Shown here one piece after another: positions 45,437 through 56,235 of a DNA stretch of 64,000 nt. Position 1 is the first letter of the stretch. Each line of letters begins with the position of its first letter. A program made the translations under genes and the position numbers. The notes beneath the pieces were generated by a model. It was not told where the DNA came from and did not search any database. It saw nothing but the letters and a program-made list of their open reading frames with translations. The stretch is taken from positions 480,569 to 544,568 of the forward strand of contig QZCP01000268.1 of the NCBI GenBank assembly GCA_003956705.1. Reading direction: 5' to 3'. The DNA comes from Brevipalpus yothersi (taxonomy: Eukaryota > Arthropoda > Arachnida > Trombidiformes > Tenuipalpidae).

Positions 45437-46332
45437 AACCATGAGTGTTCATAAATTTTGTCAACTGTGTACAGTAGATCGCCTTAAATATATATCGCCT
45501 TTTAAGCGAAACACAGAGAAGAGAGATTATTTTTTGATATACTAAATCAACTAACATCTTTACACCTACACAATTTTAACAAAATAGTCATCATCATGAT
45601 AAAAATATTTCCGAAAAAATTAACCATATTATTTTCAAAACCGCCAAAAATTAATGGACTCAAACCAATGCTCACAACCGATTCCATCGAATTGTAGGCT
45701 CTCTTCATGAGCTTGAAGAGAAACTCATGATAAGAGTTCAATAATTCAAATAAATATCAATTTAAAGATAAAATTTCTGTGTACACAGAATAGAGGTAAT
45801 TAATTTCCACTTATTATCTGAGCGATGAAATCGAGAACTTCCTCATTGATAAAGAAAATTAATTACTTCATCAGTTGAAACTTGGTCATAATTTTGACTG
45901 ATGAACACTTATATGTCCGATTCAGTCATTAATATTTCCAACTACAAACAGTTAGCCAAGTAAATCGTCTTAATTTCCTCGTAAATGAAAGATACAGAAA
46001 GATCTGTTACTGGAATCTCATGAAACCGTTAATTTGTTGATCATCGTCGTAATAAAAAATTTTTTTCATTTTCCTTTTAACCAAGCACGAAAGAAGATCA
46101 GTTTGACAATCAAATTTTATTTGGGAAGCTCAAAGAGGCTACAATAAGTACTGCAAAACTTTTCCTTCATCAAACATTCAGAGACAGAGCAAAACTTTCT
46201 CATCAAGCCAAGAACAAAAAACTTGAGATCCATATCAAACACATTTTCATAATATTCTCGAACGTAAATGCAAATTAGAGCAATCTTGTGGAAGACAGGA
46301 ATTGTATGTGCGTTGTAGACAACAGCAACTAA
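45437..46332. other. tail-to-tail spacer
   Basis: No gene seen. It holds the 3' UTR of the Gly/Tyr/His-rich gene, with an AATAAA at 45749-45754, and that of the lipocalin gene. Confidence 0.5.
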
Positions 46333-47490
46333 TTAGTAGGGACAATTATTTTGATTCACAATTCTCATCGAAGAACGAGGAACACCAAGTGAAGATAGTG
46401 TGTTGAAAAGATCTTCCTTTATTCGCTGATCCAAAGTGGGAGTTCGGGAAAGAATCCATGCTGATTCTATGATTAATGGGGGAAAAAATTAACAATTTAA
46501 ACGTATTTTATCATACTCTCTTCCTTTCGATGATTGTTAATTTTTGTCAAACAATTATTTTTCAGGCTACTTACCAACTTTGAGAGCATTGAACAAATCC
46601 ATACACGAAATGACCAAAGCATATCGATCAAAATCAGTTTTGGCTATCCAGTAAGGTGCTTCCGGAGACCCTAATAATGATGATGATCATCATGAAGATT
46701 AGTGTCATAATCGAAAAATATTCATACTCAATGTTTGATCGTGGGAAAGTTTCTTTTGATCATAATTTATTTTCTCTCTCTCACTCGATCTGATTTCCTC
46801 TTAATATCACTTGGAGTTGTATAAAATGTTGTGATACTTTGAGCTGTTGATTGGAGTATATGTAAAGGATTTCAAAGTTGATACTTACATTTAGCGAACT
46901 TTACTTTCAACAGATTAACTGGACTATCAATTCGAGCACTGCCAACAGCATTTACGGTTTTGTTTCTAATGTAGCAGGAAAATAGTGTGATGAAAAATTG
47001 AGAGAGAGAAACAAATCAAAGACAATGGTCATCAAGTTTCACTATTGTTTGAACTGTTGAACTTCAACTTGCGATTAACAGATTGTGATAATAATAATTC
47101 ATCATCTTGGACCTAAGACTGAAACTTATTTACTTACCTTTCGGTAATACCTTTGTTGTCCACTCGAATTACTCCATCAGAACGTAAAGTATAATTGGCG
47201 GTCACACATTTCAATCCAATTTCCCATATATTTTCAGTTCTTGCAATCTCGTACCAGACTCCAAGATACTGGAAAAAGAATCACATCACTTCAATACACT
47301 GTGATACAATTGAGAAACAAAGTCCATCAAATTTTTGACCACTTACTTTCGATAGATTCCAATTACTACCTTCTGCTGGAGGTGTAACCTCAGGACAAGC
47401 ACCGCGAGCGAATTCTTGGCCTGAACAAATGGTCAGATAAAAACCCAAAAGAACGACAATGTTCACAAAACGATTAGAAAACATCACCAT
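46333..47490 (-). CDS. ApoD-like lipocalin
   Basis: Five exons join in phase: 47347-47490, 47139-47268 (donor within one base), 46889-46965, 46575-46670 and 46333-46466, giving about 193 residues. The signal peptide (FVNIVVLLGFYLTICSGQEF) is followed by ARGACPEVTPP. The family GxW motif is NLSKYLGVWYEIART, then CVTANYTL, VKFAKWSPEAPYWIAKTD-type strands, YALVISCMD and the closing helix/arginine motif SAWILSRTPTLD. Two disulphides of the ApoD type are expected from the cysteines. Such extracellular barrels carry small hydrophobic ligands such as retinoids, sterols or pheromones; the ligand here is unknown. The start is the first ATG; an earlier frame start is TTG. Confidence 0.9.
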
Positions 47491-47756
47491 CTTGGCACTA
47501 GATAAAATTCTCTTTACTTGATTGTCGATCAGTAAAAATTTAGCCAACTAATAGGAATGATTCGAAAGATGGTCAGGTATATGTTGTCTAGAGATGTCTT
47601 TATTCGTCAAGAATACTTTTCACACTACGATGAAGACCGATGGAGTGTCAAGTTTTATCGATTTATACCTGGAATCTTTATTCTTGGCCCGAAAAAACAT
47701 TACGTAAGTTAATCAAATATCGTCCTTCACCAAGGATCTCCTCCTCCTCTTCCTTT

Positions 47757-47799
<43 letters not shown>

Positions 47800-48070
47800 T
47801 CTCTCTTCCTCCCACTTTCATCATGTATTCCCTCTTCATGCGCACCTTGGCTCTTTGAGAGAAATTTTGACAAGACTTTTTACCATCGACCTTGACGATT
47901 ATGTGAAAAGAAGGCAACTCATATACAAGCATGTGTGATTTTTTTCACTTTTTATATTTACTACACTCAATATCAACGATTTACTGCTTACTCTGGTGAT
48001 AGATTGGAACAAAAATAAACTCTAATCAAGTGCAAAGTCATCCAACTTATCGTCTTCCCGCCGTCTTTTC

Positions 48071-48111
<41 letters not shown>

Positions 48112-48989
48112 TCGATATGCTGTACTTCAATCCGACAATTGCTCAGAATCAACACATATATGGTTACCATTGTTTTCACTTTCAATGAGCGGATATTGTT
48201 ATGATGACAAAGTGATATCACCCAATTTAGATAGAAAAACTGATACTTACCAGTACAAAATACACAGGAAACCATTTTCTATCGAAATGAATCAATTGAG
48301 CGCGAAGAAAATTATGTGTATACATTTCGATTTCGTTCCATTCTTTTTCTCCTTTTCAAAGTAATAAGAGTCATCTTGAATTGTCTGGTGAAGAACCTCT
48401 TTCCTTTGATTGACATTGAAAAGTTCGATTCAAGAAAATCAGAACGGAAACAGACAAGCAAGACTACATATCAAGAATCAATCATTTGAATGAAGAAGAA
48501 GAGTTGCTCTCATGATATAAGAGCGGGATCGATTCATTGAGTCAAAAATTTTGACACTTTGTCTTGGTAGAAATGTTCAAAAATCAAGGTGACTGATTTC
48601 TTTTGAAACTTTTGAAACTGCATGAATCTTGTTGTTTATCTATCAGAATTCTTCTGAAATGTTACCCATTCTCTATGCAACTAGCCTGATAACATAGTTT
48701 GCCATAGAAAAAACTGATTACTGGGAACAGATAAGTCTCCTCAAACATCCTGAGATAAAGTTTTACATGTTCACCGTGAAATGTCTTGATGAAATGTTTT
48801 GTCTTGCAATTCAAATTGTGTGTTCAAGGTAGCAATAATTGAATTTGTCAACAAAAAATAGCTCTAAATGACCAGATATTTTGTGAAACAATTAAGATTA
48901 TTGTTTATAACTAAAGCCTGTTTGACCACACCACAACAACACAATTGTCATCCTTCTTAATTCATTTCTATTTTCTCGTAGATCAGAAC
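47491..48989. other. intergenic, with interspersed repeat copy
   Basis: Upstream of the lipocalin. CT/CTTT-rich sequence lies at about 47755-47805 and a (CT)n tract at 48072-48109. The stretch near 48655-48790 is a repeat, listed separately. No gene seen. Confidence 0.5.
48655..48790 (+). repeat. diverged interspersed repeat (partner inverted at 55430-55560)
   Basis: This shares the ordered blocks GCCTGATAA, CATAGAAAAAACTGA and CCTGAGATAAAGTTTTACAT with the reverse complement of 55430-55560. Its right end also contains ATGTTCACCGTGAAATG, found exactly at about 15219-15235 in the receptor duplication. The family is unknown; no coding capacity. Confidence 0.6.
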
Positions 48990-50546
48990 TCAATAAAGCA
49001 TGTATCCTCTCATATGATAACCAAGATATTCATCTCCATTCAATCCTGAATAGCTTGGTGAGCCATGTGTTTTCTTTCTGTATACTCTTTCCGGTTTCCA
49101 GATAGTTCTGGAAGGTGTTTCATTGTGAGAAAATGTATAATAATTTTGATGATTCCATTTATGATTCCTTGAATCGTTATCATAGTTTGTATAATCCAAA
49201 TTTTTTGGCTGAAGCTGTTTATCTCTGGTTCGAATCTCATTCCTCATATTCTTGACCTTGATTTGATTTTTTGATTCCATCATATAGCTGCAAACATGAT
49301 AAGTTATTCGATCGAAAAGACCAGCCAATGATAGACCAAACCAAAAATTTAAACTACTTCCAACATAGATGAGATAATCCATCAGATAGTATTTTGGAAA
49401 AAATCGATTAATCTCGGAAGGAATTGTGGGCGCATAAAGAACAATACTGAACCCCTTACGAACTTTGCGATGTATCCTATGGAACGATGGAAAGAATATT
49501 TCATTGACACAATCAACCTGATTAGCTAGCTGGTGACACTGAGATCGAATATCTTGGAAAAGTTTCTGATAAGATAATCGGCGACTATAATTCTGATCCA
49601 GAAATTCATAATAATATTGTCGAAATCCAGGCCAAATATTTTCCAATGGCTGTTCCAATGATTGTGGTGTTCCATAAAATGATCCTTGAAATTGTTGATA
49701 ACTCAGATTGTTCAAGCATGATTGAAAATAATGGCTTCGATCATCAAACCCCAGTCGTGAATAGTAACGACAATTAGTTTCATAATTTTCGAGCAAAACA
49801 TTCATGATTGTATGATACTTTAATCCCAGCTTGAATGGTTTGCCCCATCGAACTGAAAGGCCATAAGTCGGATGTCCTTCATCCCGTACAATGTGTCCTG
49901 GTGCAGTCAATATAACCCAATAAACTGATGAAATATTATTCAAATTAGGATTCAATTCAATGTGGATCATTTTACCACCATACTGAGGCTCCAATATTTC
50001 ATGATAATCATAATAGACTGGCTTATTGTTCCGTTTACAGGACAATGTTATACACATTCGAGGTTCCACAATGTATCTTCGACTTTTGCAAACAATATCA
50101 GAATTTTTTCCTCGAAGACTTGATCCACGCCATTCACTTCGCGTTTGGGTTGGAACAGCATCTGTAATGATGTCACCATGATTTTTCATTAAACTGCCCA
50201 ATTTATTGAGGGTCAAGTTTCCAAGAGCCGAATATAGTAGAGCACGAGGTTCACGAGATCTTGCAGCATGATCAGAAACTTCATCAATCAAATAATTTAC
50301 ACTAATGTTAGGATATACGTTCTCGAATGCAGATACGTTCAAATAACTCAACAATGGGAAACACAGAGATATGTCAGGAATCGAAGTTTTTCGAGAAGTT
50401 ATCAGAGTTATTCTTGAAGTTGTTTCACCTTTCATGTAATCAACGGTAATCGAACTCAGTTGAAGTAGACAGCACAAGAAAGCTGCCAGTCTAATTGAAA
50501 TTTTTGTCCAATTTAAATTTTTAAAATTCTCCGACATCATTCTCAT
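48990..50546 (-). CDS. DEG/ENaC-like amiloride-sensitive sodium channel
   Basis: Single exon, 518 residues from the ATG at 50546. A first membrane segment (SIRLAAFLCCLLQLSSITVD) is followed by a family-like IPDISLCFPLLSY (equivalent to the P-A-I-T-I-C entry motif). A large extracellular domain follows, with N-glycosylation sites and cysteines such as CRYYSRLGF...CLNNLSY and CHQLANQVDC. It ends with the pre-TM2/TM2 region PKYYLMDYLIYVGSSLNFWF then GLSLAGLFD, matching the channel's LGGxxxLWxGxSxL signature in a diverged form. These proteins form trimeric Na+ channels gated by peptides, protons, ligands or force. The degenerate selectivity region (GSSLNFWFGLS) and lack of introns point to a fast-evolving lineage. 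Overall family assignment is good; the gating stimulus is unknown. Confidence 0.8.
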   Translation of the reverse strand: MRMMSENFKNLNWTKISIRLAAFLCCLLQLSSITVDYMKGETTSRITLITSRKTSIPDISLCFPLLSYLNVSAFENVYPNISVNYLIDEVSDHAARSREPRALLYSALGNLTLNKLGSLMKNHGDIITDAVPTQTRSEWRGSSLRGKNSDIVCKSRRYIVEPRMCITLSCKRNNKPVYYDYHEILEPQYGGKMIHIELNPNLNNISSVYWVILTAPGHIVRDEGHPTYGLSVRWGKPFKLGLKYHTIMNVLLENYETNCRYYSRLGFDDRSHYFQSCLNNLSYQQFQGSFYGTPQSLEQPLENIWPGFRQYYYEFLDQNYSRRLSYQKLFQDIRSQCHQLANQVDCVNEIFFPSFHRIHRKVRKGFSIVLYAPTIPSEINRFFPKYYLMDYLIYVGSSLNFWFGLSLAGLFDRITYHVCSYMMESKNQIKVKNMRNEIRTRDKQLQPKNLDYTNYDNDSRNHKWNHQNYYTFSHNETPSRTIWKPERVYRKKTHGSPSYSGLNGDEYLGYHMRGYMLY

Positions 50547-50858
50547 CCAGAGAATACTGTTTATCCACTAGATTGGAATTATATCGGATCTTGCTCTGGG
50601 ATTAAATCGATTTTCAACTCACTTTTTGATGGATTATGATAGATTAAAGCATTAAAGGAGAAAATAGTGGTCTGAATCACTCTTTTTATTCATAAGTTAA
50701 AATTTTGAAAACATTGATTTGACCTTTTCCATCGATTTGATCCTTGATATATGTATAAAATTTTCAAAATGAGTGAAAACTTTAGGATCTCGAAAACATG
50801 AACTGATTCAGAGGGAAAAAAATCTTACATATAATAAAGAGTTCTCTTAGGTATACAA
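50547..50858. other. short spacer
   Basis: About 310 bases between the channel start and the stop of the cysteine-module gene. No gene seen; it likely holds the channel promoter. Confidence 0.5.
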
Positions 50859-53254
50859 TTATACCGAGCCTTCAGGAGATTCCTCTTTGGTCATTTCATC
50901 AGCAGTCGATTCAGAGAATTTTGCAGTCGCTCTTTTTACAGCACATTCCTGTGAAAAATATATTATATTAATTAAAACGCTACGATTATTTGCTCGAACG
51001 GTTGCTCACCATGATCTCTTCCAATTTTTTGGTGTCAGGCTTAGCACTTTCGATGCATTCTTTGCCCTGTTACGAAGAACAAAGTTTTAGCAATAGAAGC
51101 AACAAATAAATAAAATAGATGAAAATTCGATAAAATTACCTTTTTGTAAGCCTCCTCGTTGGCAGCTCGATCTTCGCATAACTTTTTGAGGCCAGAACCA
51201 TCGGTCATGAGATTTTTCCTACATTCCTTGAATTTTTCACTAATTCCTGGTACTTTCTCTTCCTGAAAAGAGAAATTATCAAAAAAAAATCAGATGATCG
51301 AGATTATCCATGTCAGCAAAAACTTACTGCACATTCGATCGATTCTTTGCTGTAATCCATCTCATGGACAATCATTAAGTATTTATGATTTTTACAGAAT
51401 TCTTTCAAATCTTGCTCATGATTGATCTCAGTTTCAACCATACTAGGGTCAATACCATGGCTTCTGAGATTTTCCTGAATTTTTATACACCAAGAGGTGA
51501 AGCTTCGATTAGAACTTTCCATTGAAATCATTCTTCTCATCATTTACCTTGATCTTCTCCATCTCTTCTGGGGTGAATGAATTCTGTTTCTCACACTCTG
51601 CCATCTGAAGAAATTCAAACGAAAAATGAATTCTAAATTCTTCAAAGTCTAAAGACTAGGTACTAGAACAGAATTTACCTGCTTGAAATCTTCTTGATAC
51701 TTATCCACCTGTCTGCAAGCCAATTGCATATTGACTTTTCGACAACTTCGTCTCTTCACATACTTCTCCAAATTTACTCGAGCCTTTGTTGAGAATAGAA
51801 GAATTGATTATTCAAGGATAAATTCTAACTGTCCTTAATTTCGAGAGATATTCACCTCACTTAATTCGACTTTCATCCATAAATTATGATGCTCAGACAT
51901 ATTACCCATCGGAAGGGCCCAAGCACGAGCACAAAAATCGTCGAAAGTGGGATGAGGAGTGAGAAGAACCACTGAAATCGAATATCATATAAGTTTCAAG
52001 CTTTACTGGACAGAATAGGAGATCAGAATCTTACTTCTTGCGGCTCTATCCCAATCCATATTGGAAAGTTCCTGAGTTGCACACTCCTAAGGTTTGGAAA
52101 AACAATTAAAGTCAATTTTCGTATACAATTCTTCCAAAAATTCAATATACACACCATAACTTTTTGCCTAGCTTCGTCAGGTAGGTTGTCTGACTTTTCG
52201 CACTCGATTTTCTAACAAAAAATAGAGCATAATGAGTTCCTTTCTATTCAGAATATTTGATAATCATTAAATTTAATTGGATAAACTGCTTACCTTATTC
52301 ACTTCATCGGCAAACTCTCCATCACAGACCTTCTTCAATTTTTCAATATCACTCAACTGTAGGATATTTTCACATTCCATATGCTTCTTATATTCTTCCG
52401 GATACAATTTTTCCTGTGAATATAATGAGATGAAAGTCCAATAAATCGAGTCTAATGAGCTATTAGGAACTTACCATGCATTTTGGGAAGACTTCCTTCA
52501 TTTCTGGGTGATGATAATAGTACATTTCTATTCTTTTAGTACAGAATTCATCCAGATCTTTTGCTGAATTCACGAGCATATAATGTCCTGCTCTCTTCTT
52601 ACGGCTACCAGTGTCACCAAGAGCGCATTTCTTCCCAAAGAAATACCGTTAAATATCGTCAAATGCACAATATCAACTCTGAGCAATTGAGTTCTACTTA
52701 CTTTGAGTACTTTAAAATCATCCTCAGTGATTTTATTCGTCTGCAAGCAGTTTCGAACCTGATAATTTGGGTAATATAAAAGAAGATTGAGATTTTTTTC
52801 ATGAGCCAAATTGAACATAATACTGAACCTCAGCGTATTTGTTTCGATTCGCCTCTCGCTTAGGTGGATCACAAATAGCAAGAATTTCATTAAAAGATTC
52901 ACTAAGTTTTGGAGCACAGTTTGCGATGGCTTTCGTTTTATCCGGAAGCTGTGATACCTGTGGAAAAGAATCGATGTTAGATCAAGTAATTAATTTTCGT
53001 GGAAAAGTATGTTAGAGGTTATGATTTCTGGTTGGCTTCATTTGACTGTTTCAACTAACCATACAATTCTCGAATTTGACTCGAATTTCAACATGACGAT
53101 CTTCACTCGGCTTAAAATGATGATTACATAGCCATTCGATTTGCTGCTTTGATGACCCATCAGGACCCGATCCATCTGGACCTGGACGTCCTCTTGGACC
53201 ACCGAGAGTAGTTTGACAAAGTATCACTAATATCAAAAAACTTTGTAACTTCAT
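50859..53254 (-). CDS. secreted protein of four tandem six-cysteine helical modules, unrecognised family
   Basis: Fourteen exons join in phase to 486 residues: 53060-53254, 52829-52957, 52702-52758, 52475-52630, 52294-52413, 52155-52211, 52035-52086, 51856-51971, 51679-51783, 51548-51604, 51328-51474, 51140-51262, 51010-51066, 50859-50948. A signal peptide (FLILVILCQTTLG) precedes a Gly/Pro linker. Then one module repeats four times. Each has an A exon with two cysteines, a B exon with two, and a C exon of exactly 19 codons with one; the sixth cysteine opens the next exon. Cysteines fall at 43, 64, 79, 94, 112, 129; 157, 178, 193, 209, 223, 240; 269, 308, 317, 333; and 375, 396, 411, 426, 442, 459. 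All introns are phase 0 except one that splits A of module 3. The repeats look helical and charged. I recognise no known domain. A secreted salivary, haemolymph or binding role is only a guess. Confidence 0.87.
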
Positions 53255-54415
53255 GGTTTCCCATAGAGTATTGATCATGATGTCAGAGAAGAGAAGAAAA
53301 AAATGTATATATTTTTTGACTATTCCGTAGTGAAGCAAGATTCAAATTAATCTGATGAGACATTTTCATTGAATTTATTTCAGATTTTCCCTCAGCTGTG
53401 TAAACTTATTCATCATCCTAGTGTACAGGTTGATTGAAGTAAATATTCGCGTCATCATCATTGGTAAATTTTGCTGATTGATTCTGGTTAAATTCAGTTT
53501 CGAATTCGCGTACCTCTTGAAGCTTATACAATGATCATTCATTCAACTTTGAACTCCACTTTTTCTCACTCATATGATTGTAAAATTCTAGTACCGTTAT
53601 TCACCTCAAGATGATGATTCTATCAATGAACTTTCAGTTTTTTCAGTTCCTTCCAGGGACAATAAGTCGTCATGATAGTATAGTATATCGGATCATTAAA
53701 ATTCATCAGAAAGTTTTCCTCTGTTTTTGAGGGAACATTTTCTCTCTCCATGATCAATCGTCAGTCAAACAAAAGGATTGATTGAGTCAATAATGGAAAT
53801 CACTTAACGCTATGATCATGCTATTGTACAGTGTTCCAATCGATGAGAAGACATGTTTTCCTCCAATGATTTGAGGTAGAACATTTTCGATTGCAATTTT
53901 TCGAATCGATCATCCAACACTGGTACTCCTTTCAATTCCGAGTATAACAGTATAGTCAGTTCTGTAATTAGATGATTCAGAGGATAGAAATCTGTTGTGT
54001 TACATGGGAAAACAGTCGAAAATGCTTTACGAGCATATTTTGCAATCCAACTCTATCAAAACAAGCATTTTCGGTTGAATATACACGCTGAACCAATAAA
54101 CATGTTGAGTTATTCGAGCTCTATTCTTAACCTCACGATGAATCAATTAATGAATAGACTAAATAAGCTTCATTACATGGTTGTACTAGGATGGATAGTT
54201 TTTTTGAATGATCATCGAATTTTTGAAATGAATTGATTTACTGAAATTGAGGTAGAATGATGAAGCTCCTATTCTTTCTATTAATACAACAGGTTGAACA
54301 AAAGTAACGGTAAATAATTCATATAAATAGTAATTACTTCCTTTGCTACTCAAAAATTACTGAACAAAGTGTGAGAAATTGAATTCAAACAATTTTTGAC
54401 AATATTTCATTTTCG
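53255..54415. other. intergenic, no gene seen
   Basis: Upstream of the cysteine-module gene. An in-frame ATG at 53278 could extend its start by eight residues. Otherwise there are only short unsupported frames. Confidence 0.5.
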
Positions 54416-54715
54416 TTAAAGATCTGATTTCCTAAAGAATGCCAACTTGATGATGGTGAACAGACCAAAACCAAAGCAACTAAGAACAGCCACCAGAACA
54501 AACAATGGTACATATCCAATTAGATTGGATTGTGATTCAGTGGATCCATGTCCATGGCTTTGAAATGATCCGGAATCGTGACGCTTTCGATTGGTGTTGT
54601 TATTATTATTCGGATGTCTTGGAGATTTTTTGAATTCATCATCCAGAACAGGGTTCACTTTGAATCTATGATGAACCTCATTCGATTCTTCACTGCGCGG
54701 CCGAGAACTCATCAT
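54416..54715 (-). CDS. small tail-anchored-type membrane protein, unrecognised
   Basis: An ATG at 54715 opens 99 residues. A hydrophilic part rich in Ser, Arg, His and Asn, with an Asn5 run, precedes one strong C-terminal membrane span (IGYVPLFVLVAVLSCFGFGL) and a short basic tail ending FFRKSDL. The layout suggests a tail-anchored protein with its N-terminus in the cytosol. No family recognised. It may share a transcript with the hydrophobic small frame 48 bases upstream. Confidence 0.4.
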   Translation of the reverse strand: MMSSRPRSEESNEVHHRFKVNPVLDDEFKKSPRHPNNNNNTNRKRHDSGSFQSHGHGSTESQSNLIGYVPLFVLVAVLSCFGFGLFTIIKLAFFRKSDL

Positions 54716-54762
54716 GAAATGTATCTATATGCAATCGATTGAATGAAATTAATTTGATTCAC

Positions 54763-54873
54763 TTACACACCAAGAATCACTGTATCACAGATCAGAATGA
54801 AAGAAAGCAAAAGTGAATATACAGAGAATACTTCGAAGATATGAGAGACCATTTTCAGCAGCTGAGTGTCCAT
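54763..54873 (-). CDS. 36-residue hydrophobic small open frame, possible uORF
   Basis: MDTQLLKMVSHIFEVFSVYS leads into a hydrophobic stretch LLLSFILICDTVILGV and a TAA. The codon before the stop overlaps a good donor (GTAAGT), and an acceptor-like ATAG lies about 43 bases on. Splicing there would not bring it into frame with the 99-residue protein downstream. It could be an upstream frame or a first exon of something unseen. Confidence 0.25.
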   Translation of the reverse strand: MDTQLLKMVSHIFEVFSVYSLLLSFILICDTVILGV

Positions 54874-56235
54874 GTTGATGAGGATGGAAAGAAAAAATCG
54901 ATCAAATAGGAGTGATGCAATTCCGGGTTGAAAGTGCGTTCTTGCTCATGACTGATCCAATCTGGTATCTTGACAACAGTTACAATTCATGGAGTAAAAT
55001 TCAATTATTTTTTTCAACCATGGAAAACCAATAGTTTCATGATTTTCGAATTTTTTTCATGATACTCCACCGGAAACATGGACCATAAATTATCCACTGG
55101 GGGAGGCAAAATATGACATTGTTTAACATTTTATTTCACAAAAGTTACCTTTTCATTTATGATTTGGGTTCTATTGTATGCAAAATTTTGCAAATTAATA
55201 GATTTTTTCAGACTCGTGAGTTACTTTTGATAAGAGTCTAGAGGCTTAAATTGTTCAAAGTTCAATCTTATCGATGTCCAATTAATACTAGGAAAGATAA
55301 ACATTGCCCAATCAGAGCCAAAAATGTCCAAAGTATCAAAACAATATTATGATTAATATCTTAATTAAACATAAACACTGAATGAAAGTACATAGGTATT
55401 CAATCAAGATGTTTTGCGATTCCATTGTGAGTATGTGAAACTTTATCTCAGGAGGTTTCGCTGGGCTTTTCTGCCCTGACACTCAGTTTTTTCCATAGCG
55501 ATTTATCGATTTAGCAAGTTTGTATTATCAGGCTCGTTGGGTAAAAAACTGGGTTAAATTTTATCAAAACTCTATCAACCCACAGCCAGATACAAAAATT
55601 TCAAAGTTTCAAAAATAAATGGTCCTTTCGATTAGCTAAAAAGGCTTTAGCCAGAGAAACGATCACAATTGTTGGGGATCAGTAATTGATCCCTCTCTTA
55701 TATCATGATAGTGGTTTTTCTTCACATAGATGATTGATTCGCAATTTGTTCTAGCTAGTATGTCTCTGTTCTGATTTTCCTGAATCTTACTTTTCAATTG
55801 GCAATCAAAGAAAGAAGGTTTTTCACCAAACAGTCAAAGACGACTTTTATCGCTTTGAGAGAGAAAGAAATTATTGAAGTTCAATTTTCTTCGTGTCTAA
55901 TTGATTCATTTTGATGGAAAACGGTTTCCAGGGTAGTTCATAGATACATTCATCAGTTTTTCAATTTAAATTGAGGATATCACTCCAGTAGCATAACAAT
56001 TGTGGCTCAGAACAATCTAGGCTGAGATATTAATGGGCGTAAAAAAATTATGTAAAAATATACAATATACTTATCTACTAGAATTAGTGTCAATTTGCAA
56101 ATCACTTGTTAATCTCATGTAAATTTATTTCTTTCCAATTTTATTTTATCGTTCCAATTTCACAGGTTTAACTTGTAGTCAGTTTTGTGGCCAACTTGCA
56201 ACTCTGATATCGACAAGAAATGTCATGCATAGCCA
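54874..56235. other. intergenic with inverted repeat copy at 55430-55560
   Basis: No gene seen. The stretch 55430-55560 is the inverted, diverged partner of 48655-48790. Confidence 0.5.

Noticed and set aside
44016..45557. Minus-strand His/Tyr-rich frames over the Gly/Tyr/His-rich gene
   Set aside because: They reflect codon bias of the sense gene and ignore its clear splice sites.
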